NCBI GenBank assembly: GCA_027596075.1
Contig: JADGJC010000409.1
Span: forward strand, 1-30,673
Reading direction: 5' to 3'
DNA from: Rhizophlyctis rosea
Lineage: Eukaryota > Chytridiomycota > Chytridiomycetes > Rhizophlyctidales > Rhizophlyctidaceae
DNA length: 30,673 nucleotides
The notes beneath the pieces were generated by a model, which saw only the letters and a program-made list of their open reading frames with translations, did no database searches and had not been told where the DNA came from. The translations under genes were made by a program, and so were the position numbers. The number at the start of each line of letters is the position of its first letter. Positions within the stretch are counted from its first letter, which is position 1. This document shows, one piece after another, positions 20,401 to 28,796 of this stretch.

Positions 20401-22386
20401 GTATGATTACATAAATCTGGACTCCGAGGGCATTCATGCAGACCTTATGGACCCCATCTCTCACGAACCCTTTATCGATCCTTACGAACTTCCCTGTACG
20501 CACACACTCTCTCAGCATAGCATCACTCAGTGCCTTCGCGTCAATGGTAGATGTCCCAATTGCAGGGCTTCGTTCACAGAAGCGAGCCTGAAACCAGTTG
20601 GCAGAGTTGTCCATCGCATGCTGGACGGGTTACAAGTTCAGTGCAACAACGGAGGCAGGACCTGTTGGACTGGTCCACGGAGTAATTTGTTAGCCCCTCG
20701 GAATATCTGCCCACTCGAACCAGTGGTGTGTGATCATGCTGCCGTCAATTGTCCTTGGACGGGACATCGGAACGCGTCGCCAACCCACCTGCAAACCTGC
20801 GATTTTGTTGTAGTTCCTTGTCAGAGGGCGGAAGAGGGGTGCACATGGACTGGACAGAGACAACTCCTATCGGGGCATTTAGATTCATGCGGATTCCGTG
20901 AAGTTCCATGTCAGCATGCCGGCAATGATGGTGAAGATGGGTGCGGCTGGGTCGGGAGGCAGCGAGATTTGCCATCGCATTTGACATCGTGCGAATTTGT
21001 AGAAGTGGCTTGTCAATATCCGACGATACCGGAGATGCGGGGGGGGTTTGTTGTGTCCTTTCAAGGGAGGAGAAGGGAGTGCCCAATGCATGAGGAAGGT
21101 TGCCGTTACGCTGTTGCCCGACCAATTGCGGAGTCATTTCGCTCGGACCTCAATAACCTTCGCCAAGAAGTGGCAGCTTTGCGAACCCAGCACTCCGAAC
21201 AGCAACAAAAAAGTGACCGTATGGCCAAAGAGTTTAAAGAGAGGCATAGATTGAGTACTGAAGCGGCGGACAGCCTTCGGCAAGAGGTATCAAAATTATG
21301 GAAGGGGCGCTTTGAGGAGCAACAGGTGCTGGGGGCCATACGCAAAGAATTAGATGCGTTGCGCGAAAAGGCAGACAGCTTAGCGAAATTGGCAGAGAGA
21401 GTTGAACAATTGGAGACTCGATCGACCAATTTCGATGGTACATCCATGACCAGAGAACTCAGAGAGCCTGGAGGGGAATCGCACAGCCATGTAAACTATC
21501 CAATTGCCATCAGTTTCAACGGCGCGTACGCGGCAACGGGATCTTCCAACAAAATGGCGAAAGTCTGGGACGCAAAGAAGGGGAAGTTGATCCGGACACT
21601 CGGTCCTCACTTGGGGGAAGTAGTGGTGGTCGCCATCAATGCCAACGGTGAGAGGGTTGCAACAGGCACTGGAACGGGAGTAATGGGAGTGTGGCTGTGG
21701 AACGCTTTCTCGGGGCAGATAGTGCGCCAGTGGAACCTTGAACAACCAATCACGTTTATTGCGCTTGATAATGCTGGGGTCTGCGTGGTGACAGCATCCA
21801 AGCACCGCGGCGTCAAAAAGTGGAACCCGGATGGGTCTTGCATAGATATGGATGGCATGGTCCCATCCCTGGTATCGAACTGTTCGGGGTTACTTAGTGG
21901 AGACAGCAGGCGGCTGTTGCTCTGTTCGGAAACGGGTGCAGTCCACCTTTGGCAAGATAAGTATAGAATCAGAGCTTTCGGGGAAGCTCAAGCGTTTGCA
22001 ATCAGCAACGATGGAAATTACATTGTAACGGCAGCCGGTGATACCGTCAACGGATGGAACGCAAATAACGGAAACAACCTTTTCTGTGATCGGAAAGTTC
22101 GGAGTGATATGGCAATGCGCCATTCGTGATTGCCGTTAGCGTAGATGGAACTCGTGTTGTTGCATGATCCAACAAGAAGGTTTGCGTGCTTTCGGTCGGC
22201 TCGGGGCGGTGGAGTGCATGGGATATTCGAAATTTAGCATCATCTGATCCTACAGTGCACATGGTTGGGGATGGCTCGAGGGTCGTGACCGGGATGCAGA
22301 GGGAAGGGAGGGCAAACATGTGAGTTGTGTGGGATACAACGAACGGGGCAAAGGTCACAACCATCACAGACGGAATCAATGTTTAG
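20401..22386 (+). pseudogene. TRAF-type zinc-finger, coiled-coil, WD40 protein with degenerate RING; reading frame broken at the 3' end
   Basis: One open frame without introns runs to a stop at 22129; the first in-frame Met is at 20447 (560 aa). A CAG acceptor-like site at 20398-20400 directly precedes coding sense YDYINLDSEG, so a 5' exon may be missing or lost. Residues 2-39 align with a RING, but only zinc site 2 remains (C17, H19, C36, C39); the site 1 positions are Asp2, Ser5, Ser22 and Ser25. About residues 70-205 hold repeated TRAF-type fingers (GCTWTGQR...L..HL.SCGFREVPC pattern, at least three copies). About 215-335 are coiled coil, then WD40 repeats. After a frame change near 22110-22130 the repeats continue in another frame (PFVIAVSVDGTRVVA, VVWDTTNGAKVTTITDG) through TGA codons at 22165 and 22321 to TAG at 22384. 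It is probably a decaying E3-ligase or scaffold gene. Confidence 0.75.
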
Positions 22387-23142
22387 GTAGTAGTGTGGAG
22401 GGTGTCAACAAATCCTGTAGATTGATTAGGGGAAGTCGAGATATGATTGTGTGTGCTTCATATAGTTTTGAGCTACCGAACCGGTCAACGTCGCAATATC
22501 GGCTTCCACTTCCTTCTCATTCTCGCCTTCGATTCTTGTCTTCTGTGGATCTGGTTGGTACCGGTGCGTGTTGGGGAGGGGTTCAGCGGTGGAGGCGGCA
22601 GAAGGCAGTTCAGCCAAGTCCATTTTTTGGGAGCGATGTCAGTATATTGATGGCACAATACGGTTTATCAGGAATAGCACTTGCAAAACCATGGTGTATG
22701 AGGAGTAGCATCCGCATTGATATAATGGCATGGTGCATTGACTGTGTGAATGATTCAGAGATGCGCTCATTTGGCCTTTCCGTGATGATGCTAGGCAGTG
22801 TTCTGTTTTCCATGTCGTCTGACATTCAGAGGCCCATTTGGAAAGCAGGCAATATATCCTCCGCAAAGAATACAGAAGATGCGGCAAAATAGCTGCGCGT
22901 ACGAAGGTATCAGTAACGGCATCGTGAGTCCAAAGAGAATACCGTGCCAACGCCACAATGCCAGTGCGTTCAATACAGTCGTGGGAAGTGGGGCACCTAC
23001 AGACCTACCAAGCCGGCTTTGGTGGCACAGCGAGCTTTCCATACGTAATCACCAATGAATCGATTGAACGTCATCTCGCCTCAGGCCTCTTTCTGGTCGC
23101 GTGTGTCCTTGGCCCATACGTTCCTTTTCAAGCACGGCGCAG
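22387..23142. other. Region without recognisable gene between two broken genes
   Basis: About 750 bp. A plus-strand frame of 190 codons (22320-22892) and several shorter ones overlap here, but their composition is not protein-like and no motif is seen. It may be old decayed coding sequence; I cannot identify a source. Confidence 0.35.
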
Positions 23143-24058
23143 ATGTCCAAGCTACTTAACGCGGCGGGCAAACTTTCTGGAATCACTGCAGGGATTGTGA
23201 AAGTTGCAGATGCCCTATCATTGGGAGATTTTGCAATTCCGCTCTACCAGGGGCCCTATACTTAAACGGAGAAGCAGGTTAAAGGACTACTTGAAGGGAT
23301 TCGTGAAGCCAGCAAGGCCCAACCCAAGCGAGCGTATCATTACCTTGGATCGATTGTTGTCCTTGTGTCGGGGGGAGACGACCACGATGACGAGAAAGAT
23401 AGCGGTAGTACCATATATAATATAGTCGATGGTCAGCAAAGGATCACAACCTTAACATTGCTGTTCAGTGCTGCTCGGCATATACTTCGGGATGAAAAGG
23501 CGCTGCCGGAAGAATTGGATGCGAATCGCGATAGCCACCACCACGACCATGTGTCGTGTGTTGAACAACCGGAGGAATGTCTTTAGTTTCGGCACTAGTG
23601 GCCAGAAAGCGCCGCATAGCCCAGTCTTGAGGATTTCTGGGAGCGATGAGAACTGGAAGTATTATAATGAGTACATCTTGATGGAGTGCAACCAAGAAGA
23701 GTTACCATTGGGAACCACTCCCGTTCAGAAGAAACTTCGGTACGTGCGAGTCGGTTATTGTCCACCAAGCCATGGTGTAACGTGTTGTTGATTGCGTTCG
23801 ATAGAGAAAATTTTTACTGCATCAGGGAGTGGTTGAGAGACTTGGGAAAAGGCGGCGCAGACGATTATGAAGATTTGTTGGGATTTCATAACTTACTCAG
23901 GCGATAATGGCTGCGTTTTCGATCACCGAAGCTGCGGAAATTGGAGGAAGCGTTAGCTATGTTTGACACTTTGAACAAACCGGGTTTGCAACTGCGGTCA
24001 TTTGATACGCTGAAGGCTCAATATAGTCACTGGGGGGCGATTTGCCGCGGGGGGTAGA
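23143..24058 (+). pseudogene. DUF262 (GmrS-like) N-terminal half of a GmrSD-type restriction endonuclease homologue, disrupted
   Basis: The frame begins at an ATG at 23143 (MSKLLNAAGKLSG). Residues 32-40, IPLYQGPYT, are the conserved DUF262 opening (IP-x-YQ-R/G-x-Y-x-W), but the Trp codon position is TAA (23263-23265); coding sense resumes at once with TEKQVKGLLEGI. IVDGQQRITTLTLLFSAARHIL (with the family signature DGQQR at about 23425-23442) follows. Sense then moves to the +1 frame by about 23585 (LRISGSDENWKYYNEYI), back to the first frame by about 23785 (FDRENFYCIREWLRDLG), meets TAA at 23905, and continues with ALAMFDTLNKPGLQLRSFDT, the F-x-x-LN-x-x-G-x-x-L motif of DUF262. A further frame change lies in the G-rich stretch 24032-24054. 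In GmrSD the GmrS/DUF262 part hydrolyses nucleotide and directs cleavage of modified DNA. Confidence 0.85.
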
Positions 24059-25423
24059 AAAGAAAAGCTGGAATTCGTAGATAGCTGGAATACCTTGGCA
24101 GATGCCGTGGGCGATGAGTGGTTTGAGAAAGTCCTGGCGATGATTAATGAAATAGTACAAAAACCCGGAAGCAACTCTGAGGGCGCGGTGGATCTGTTCG
24201 AATACTTCCGAAACATCGAAGGGATTGCGAAGCCGTCGAAAGCATATCAGGGATTGACTCCCTTGACGGACCCCATGAAGTTTCTCAATCTTTGGATCGC
24301 TCCGTTTGTGGAGGGAATTATCATGCTGGGGTTGGCTACCGATAGTGTATTTCGGACATCATACAAGGAGGACTATGAAACCACTCCTGGCAAACCCAAG
24401 CCAAGGTCGGATGATAACAAGAAGGGCAGGTTGAACTTTGGCAACTTAGTGAAGGACGGGATCACTGAGTATCAACTCGAGAACTACGCCTTACTTCTAC
24501 GAACCGTGCGGTATAAAGCACGAGATCTTCCTCGCCATCAATTCGAATGGCTGTCATCCATGTTTCTGCTTGATCTGCTGTCGGATGATGACGAGCCTAT
24601 ATCATCGCGGGGGCAATCCTTCCAGAGGGCAATGGTCTGGCAGGCATGTACAGATAGCATAGTAGATGCAGAGGTGGGAGGACGTGAGGATTTACATGAC
24701 CCCACCACCCTCATCGGTCGCCTCCGAAACAGACTTCGCAGAGATATCAATAGGAAGGTCATCATCACGCCTGACACCACATTGATGGAAGTGCTCAACG
24801 GCATTCCAAGTTTTCGGTTTTACAGCGCCGGAAGTAGGCGGCGTTACCGGGGGATGTATGCCCTCCTTCGCTGCGAAATGATTGCGAATCTTACGGCGGG
24901 AAAACATGCTTGTGTGGCGTTTCAAGGTGTGTGCGGCACCATAGAGCATATCCTACCTCAGAATCCCACCCCTCCTCGAAAAGCGCGCCCCAAAACACAA
25001 GAAGAAACAGATCACGATTGGTACAATATCCAATTGTGGAGCTCAGAGCAGCGGGGAGCATCTGTACACTTATTAGGGAATCTGGCATTGTTAGATCGAA
25101 AGAGGAACAGTGCGGCGTCGAACAAAATTTGGCCACAGAAGAAAAGCGCTTACTTTTTTGAACGAAACCGGCTAGATTTCGATGGTTTTCGCAAGGAAAG
25201 TGATACCGGCTTTCGATTAACGGACGTACTTGACGGCGAGCCAAAGTGGGATTACAATGCTTTTGTCAAACGCCATCATAAGCTGTGTAAGACGTCATGG
25301 GACGTCTGGAGAGAATGCTTTGATGTTAAAAATGCAATTTTGCCGATTTGGGCGGTTCAAGAAATCGTGCGTAGTGAGACGCCAGATGACCCGGTGGAGT
25401 GGCTGACGTATGGATGCAGTTGA
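24059..25423 (+). CDS. DUF1524 (GmrD-like HNH nuclease) half, open reading frame downstream of the broken DUF262 part
   Basis: Open from about 24059 to TGA at 25421-25423 without introns; the first in-frame ATG is 24140, so any product made alone would start inside the ancestral protein. The N-terminal part is helical (VDSWNTLADAVGDEWFEKVL). Around 24938-24964 is TIEHILPQN, and further on VHLLGNLALLDRKRNSAASN and IWPQKKSAYF. These are the DUF1524 signatures: E-H-I-x-P carrying the catalytic His of an HNH/His-Me nuclease, then the GN-x-x-LL and N-x-x-x-x-x-x-K elements. Together with the DUF262 remnant this is the full GmrSD order in one polypeptide, as in fused bacterial enzymes. The HNH motif is intact although the upstream half is broken. 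It ends DDPVEWLTYGCS, overlapping the start of the next gene by 10 bases. Confidence 0.8.
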   Translation, partial: KEKLEFVDSWNTLADAVGDEWFEKVLAMINEIVQKPGSNSEGAVDLFEYFRNIEGIAKPSKAYQGLTPLTDPMKFLNLWIAPFVEGIIMLGLATDSVFRTSYKEDYETTPGKPKPRSDDNKKGRLNFGNLVKDGITEYQLENYALLLRTVRYKARDLPRHQFEWLSSMFLLDLLSDDDEPISSRGQSFQRAMVWQACTDSIVDAEVGGREDLHDPTTLIGRLRNRLRRDINRKVIITPDTTLMEVLNGIPSFRFYSAGSRRRYRGMYALLRCEMIANLTAGKHACVAFQGVCGTIEHILPQNPTPPRKARPKTQEETDHDWYNIQLWSSEQRGASVHLLGNLALLDRKRNSAASNKIWPQKKSAYFFERNRLDFDGFRKESDTGFRLTDVLDGEPKWDYNAFVKRHHKLCKTSWDVWRECFDVKNAILPIWAVQEIVRSETPDDPVEWLTYGCS

Positions 25424-26955
25424 TCGCACCTTCATTTGAGAACCCGACTGATCCGATTTGCAGACTGTCGACCGAGGATCCGCAAATCTTATCTGACAGT
25501 GGCCCTGTATCGGCAGGAACTCACGGCCCCGCCTCGGCACCAGGAGAAATTGCATCTTCCACTCCTGCGGTCGCTGCTGCTCTGGGTACTGACATCTTGG
25601 AAACATCAGCAGAAAGGGCCACACAACATCTAATGACATATCTTATAGGAGACACCAATCGCACTACATCAACAGAAGTTTCGCGTGCCCACGGATTTGA
25701 GGCTCCAAAACCTCCGTCAGTAGATGTCTCAGATGAGAGCGCGATTGCGACAAACTCGACAACGCCGGCAACAGATGAAAGTCACCACTATGTGCTGTAC
25801 CAAGTGTATCTCAAATTCAATGATCAAGAGGTGGAAACAGACCGGATAGTGACGTACCCAAAAGGAATCATGCCGGCGCAGCCCAACTTCAAGCGTTTGG
25901 ATCGAAAGGGTGTAGTTGTAACTACCAACTTCAACTTCGATCAACGGAGAACGAAATGGAGAGAGGCTTCAAAGGAGAAGCAGACTTCACGAGGCAAGAG
26001 ATGTTATTGGGATGAAAAGGGTTCCGGGACTCAAAGCATGGACGAGGAATATTGGAGGCCATATTGGGACAAAGGTGTGTCTCACTGTGTCTTCCGCAGC
26101 TTTCCGCCATACAGTTTTTTTCATCAAATATACAATGGTCATTGTGTGCTTTTCAGTGATTTCTAAGACCCCAATTTCTAAGACCCGAGTTTCTGACACT
26201 CGGGGTGCCGGGTCATCTGAACGTTCCAGCGGAGGTGATAAATGTTTCATCATGATCGGCATGTCCTTCTTCTAACAGTTAGCAATCATCAGCTGGGACC
26301 ACCCCCCAAACGGAAGGTGGAGACTCGCCTAGTCAGGCGAAACCCAAACGGCCACGGAAGCGTCCAAAAACCAAAGGTGATTTAGCGATCATATCAAAGT
26401 AGATGGACAATGAGTTCTAGGGGCTGATGATTGTGCTCAGCAGATACCCCACCTAATCTACCGAGTCTGGGGGATGCACCCAGCATGCAAACTTTGTCAA
26501 TGGAAGGTAAACAACTCAATGTCAAGGATGATGGCACCGTGGGCTTACAGAAATCCGAACCTCATGACGATACAGAAACTGGGAGCTCTTCCGGGGGGAA
26601 CAACTCGAGCGCAATGGAACTAGATGAAACTCCTGAAGGTAGCGTAAACGCACTTTTCTTGCCGGAAAGCGAGCTTGACATTCTATGGTGCAACATACAA
26701 GGCACACCACATAATCAACCGCAACGCCCACCTGCCTCTCCCTGGACAAACCGCCCTTTATCGACAGAACCTTCGGTGGCAAGTGATTTGGATAGTTTAG
26801 ATGGTAAAGTTTTTTGTCGTTTCTTCAAAATCTACCATAGAAGCGCGTACTAATCATATAAGAATCATAAATTACAAGACGCGATGCTCATCGACAACAG
26901 TAACATCACGATTTTGGAGGAAGCCTCCGGACGCGCTGTCACAGGGCAAATATAA
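25414..26955 (+). CDS. Unknown multi-exon gene (nuclear-type, low-complexity protein), possibly decaying at its 3' end
   Basis: Tentative exons 25414-26074, 26157-26234, 26293-26376, 26444-26803 and 26879-26955, with introns of 82, 58, 67 and 75 bp; all junctions are phase 1. The last intron has a perfect TACTAAT-like branch site (26848-26854). The ATG overlaps the stop of the nuclease frame, so the true start may differ, or this may be the frame-shifted C-terminus of that protein. The first exon has a Ser/Thr/Ala/Pro-rich leader, then a more ordered part (YVLYQVYLKFNDQEVETDRI, then FNFDQRRTKWREASKEKQ). Later exons hold a basic cluster (KPKRPRKRPKTK, NLS-like) and an acidic segment (SAMELDETPEG). 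The stop is TAA at 26953, but coding-like sense (PKWQFLLTNRVEFSQLINEL) continues beyond it, so the gene may carry a nonsense mutation. No family recognised. Confidence 0.45.
26159..26203 (+). repeat. Three tandem 15-bp coding units
   Basis: Three consecutive 15-bp units encode ISKTP, ISKTR and VSDTR in the second exon of the unknown multi-exon gene. The first two units differ by one base; the third has diverged. This is an in-frame minisatellite-like expansion that leaves the frame intact. Confidence 0.8.
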
Positions 26956-27530
26956 GCGCCGAAATGGCAATTCCTGTTAACCAATCGAGTCGAATTTTCA
27001 CAGTTGATCAATGAGCTGCCATGTGGGGGCTTCGTGAAAGTGGTGTGGGAGCAGATTGTCCACTTCATTTGATTACAAAGCAATTTCCAGAGGCACAGTT
27101 TCAGCAGCTGATGAAGTAGGGCCTGTGCAAATGAATTGAACTTCCCCTATGACGGCAGGTGGGGCAGCATTGCATGAACCTTAAGCTCCGAAACTGCCTT
27201 CAAGGCGCACGTGCTGAAACAGCCGGGATTAAGGGAGTTGCTAAGATTGTGATGAATCCGGTGAAACCCGAAGATGGCCAATCTCGCGGTGGACACCAAC
27301 AAGCCGATTGGGGCAATGGCACACCGCCCTCATCACAGGGCACCTTACCATCTTCGCAAACAACGCCTACCCTGTGGAAAGGATATGTGCCTTGTGGATT
27401 CAACTTTACTTGCACTGTGCGGACTAACTGCGTGCCTGAGAATAAGAAAGGATGTCATGATCGTCGACGATGATTCTGATGGGAATGATATCACTGGACC
27501 TATTCGATTTAAGAAATCAGACGTTTGAAA
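26956..27530 (+). pseudogene. Decayed coding sequence downstream of the unknown multi-exon gene
   Basis: Directly after the TAA at 26953 the same frame encodes PKWQFLLTNRVEFSQLINEL and then GGFVKVVWEQIVHF before TGA near 27069. Later fragments appear in other frames: KQFPEAQFQQLMK near 27080-27115, VAKIVMNPVKPEDG near 27240-27280, and an acidic IVDDDSDGND near 27460-27490. Fragments in different frames separated by stops suggest an eroded 3' part of the preceding gene, or exons whose splice sites I could not resolve. Confidence 0.35.
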
Positions 27531-28454
27531 CCTTTGAAGTGTTCAAGCCAGCAATCGGCAATGCAACTGATAGGAGACGCTGAATGGCGGGAACGCAATT
27601 ATAGGGCATTGGGGCGCTGGAAGCTCTTGGTAGGGGATTCCGAGACGAAAGTGACGAATGCACACAATGCTGTCTCATTGTTCGTAGTCTCTCCTTTCGT
27701 AGCCTTGGCTCCTCCACCATCGTGTCATCCAGAGAAGTGACTTCCGAACGCCGCTGCTTCGCGTATGAACATTCCAAGACTTGTTGTCAATCATATTGAT
27801 ATGAATGTGGATATTGATCCTAGCTACGTTTGGTGTCATATGGACATGTAGATGATGTTGTCCGAAATCTGGTAAACCCGAAGACTCGGGGTCCATGTGC
27901 GCGCACAAACCCATCATTGCTGTATTGATCTTGCCAAGGGCCGTTTACCCATTGGCTGAGCAGAGCAACATTCTCATGCCGTCCCCCAAAGCTCGAACTT
28001 CTCGAATATGCAGACGATATCATGCCAGCCAAACTTCAACTAAATTGTTCCATGATTCCATATTTGTTGACCAAAAGATATCACCAAGTCCCACCGTTGT
28101 TGTGTGCAAATGCCAGCGATTCGGCGCGCGGGAGAAGCAGGAGTAGATCTAAAGCACTACGATACCTCATCGTCACAACACAACTTTGCCAACCATATAA
28201 ACACCTCTTCACCGTCGTCGCCTCCCCCTCCACCTCGCCACCATCATCCACATCACCCCCAAGCATTCCACCAAACCCCCGTTTCTTTCCACTCGGCACC
28301 TCACCCACCATCACCAAAGTAACGATGATGGACCGCTTCCCTCTCGCTTTCTTCGGTGATGCCTGCCCATCTTCTTCGTTTCCCGCGGACCCGACCCGCA
28401 TCCCATCCGCCGCGACCGCAATGTCTGCCGGCTGGTAGTCGCCCCATGAAGGGC
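27531..28454. other. Region without supported gene
   Basis: About 900 bp with short open frames on both strands, the longest being 185 codons on the minus strand (28081-28638), rich in Gly, Val and Asp in its second half. An EYADDIM string occurs on the plus strand near 28005-28025 but is not embedded in a reverse transcriptase frame. I see no gene I can defend. Confidence 0.35.
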
Positions 28455-28796
28455 TTAAATGGCTTCGCTGGCCCATGAGAGGGGATATGTGGTGTCGGTG
28501 GGCGAAGGATGGGGCAGAAGAGTGGAGGGGTAGGGTAGGGATGTGATGGCTGAGCATGATGAGGATGGGTGGGCGAAAAATTGAGCGGCGGTGATTGCGG
28601 ATTGACTCGCTAAAATACCTGGCAGAAAGTGAGAGCATGCTTCATCCAATTGAGGAAATTTCTCGTTCACCGTCCGGACAATACAATGAGCACTGCAATG
28701 GTCGTCTCTATTGTCAGCGATTTCCCACAACAGCATATCATATGGCATAAAACACCACCGTCCAATGATAGTAATGATTGCGCGCTGCACATCCAT
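28455..28796 (-). CDS. Possible small hypothetical gene, low confidence
   Basis: The first 60 codons, from ATG at 28796, are protein-like (RAIITIIGRWCFMPYDMLLW, then VNEKFPQLDEACSHFLP). A GTATTT donor at 28618 and a CTCAG acceptor near 28551 would remove an intron of about 70 bp, the usual size here, leaving roughly 90 aa; without splicing the frame gives 113 aa. The second half is Ser/Pro/Thr-rich and unconvincing. No family recognised, and it could be chance. Confidence 0.22.
   Translation of the reverse strand: MDVQRAIITIIGRWCFMPYDMLLWEIADNRDDHCSAHCIVRTVNEKFPQLDEACSHFLPGILASQSAITAAQFFAHPSSSCSAITSLPYPSTLLPHPSPTDTTYPLSWASEAI

Noticed and set aside
22165..22323. TGA as a reassigned sense codon, because two TGA interrupt WD40 sense
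   Set aside because: Well-supported genes in the window end in TGA, and the same region also has a frame change and a TAG, so decay explains it better.
28000..28030. EYADDIM string recalling the reverse transcriptase YxDD motif
   Set aside because: It is not within a longer reverse transcriptase-like frame; stops lie close upstream and no other RT motif, RNase H or integrase sequence is nearby.
28081..28638. 185-codon minus-strand frame
   Set aside because: The second half is Gly/Val/Asp low complexity with no homology signal, and a shorter frame on the same strand competes with it.
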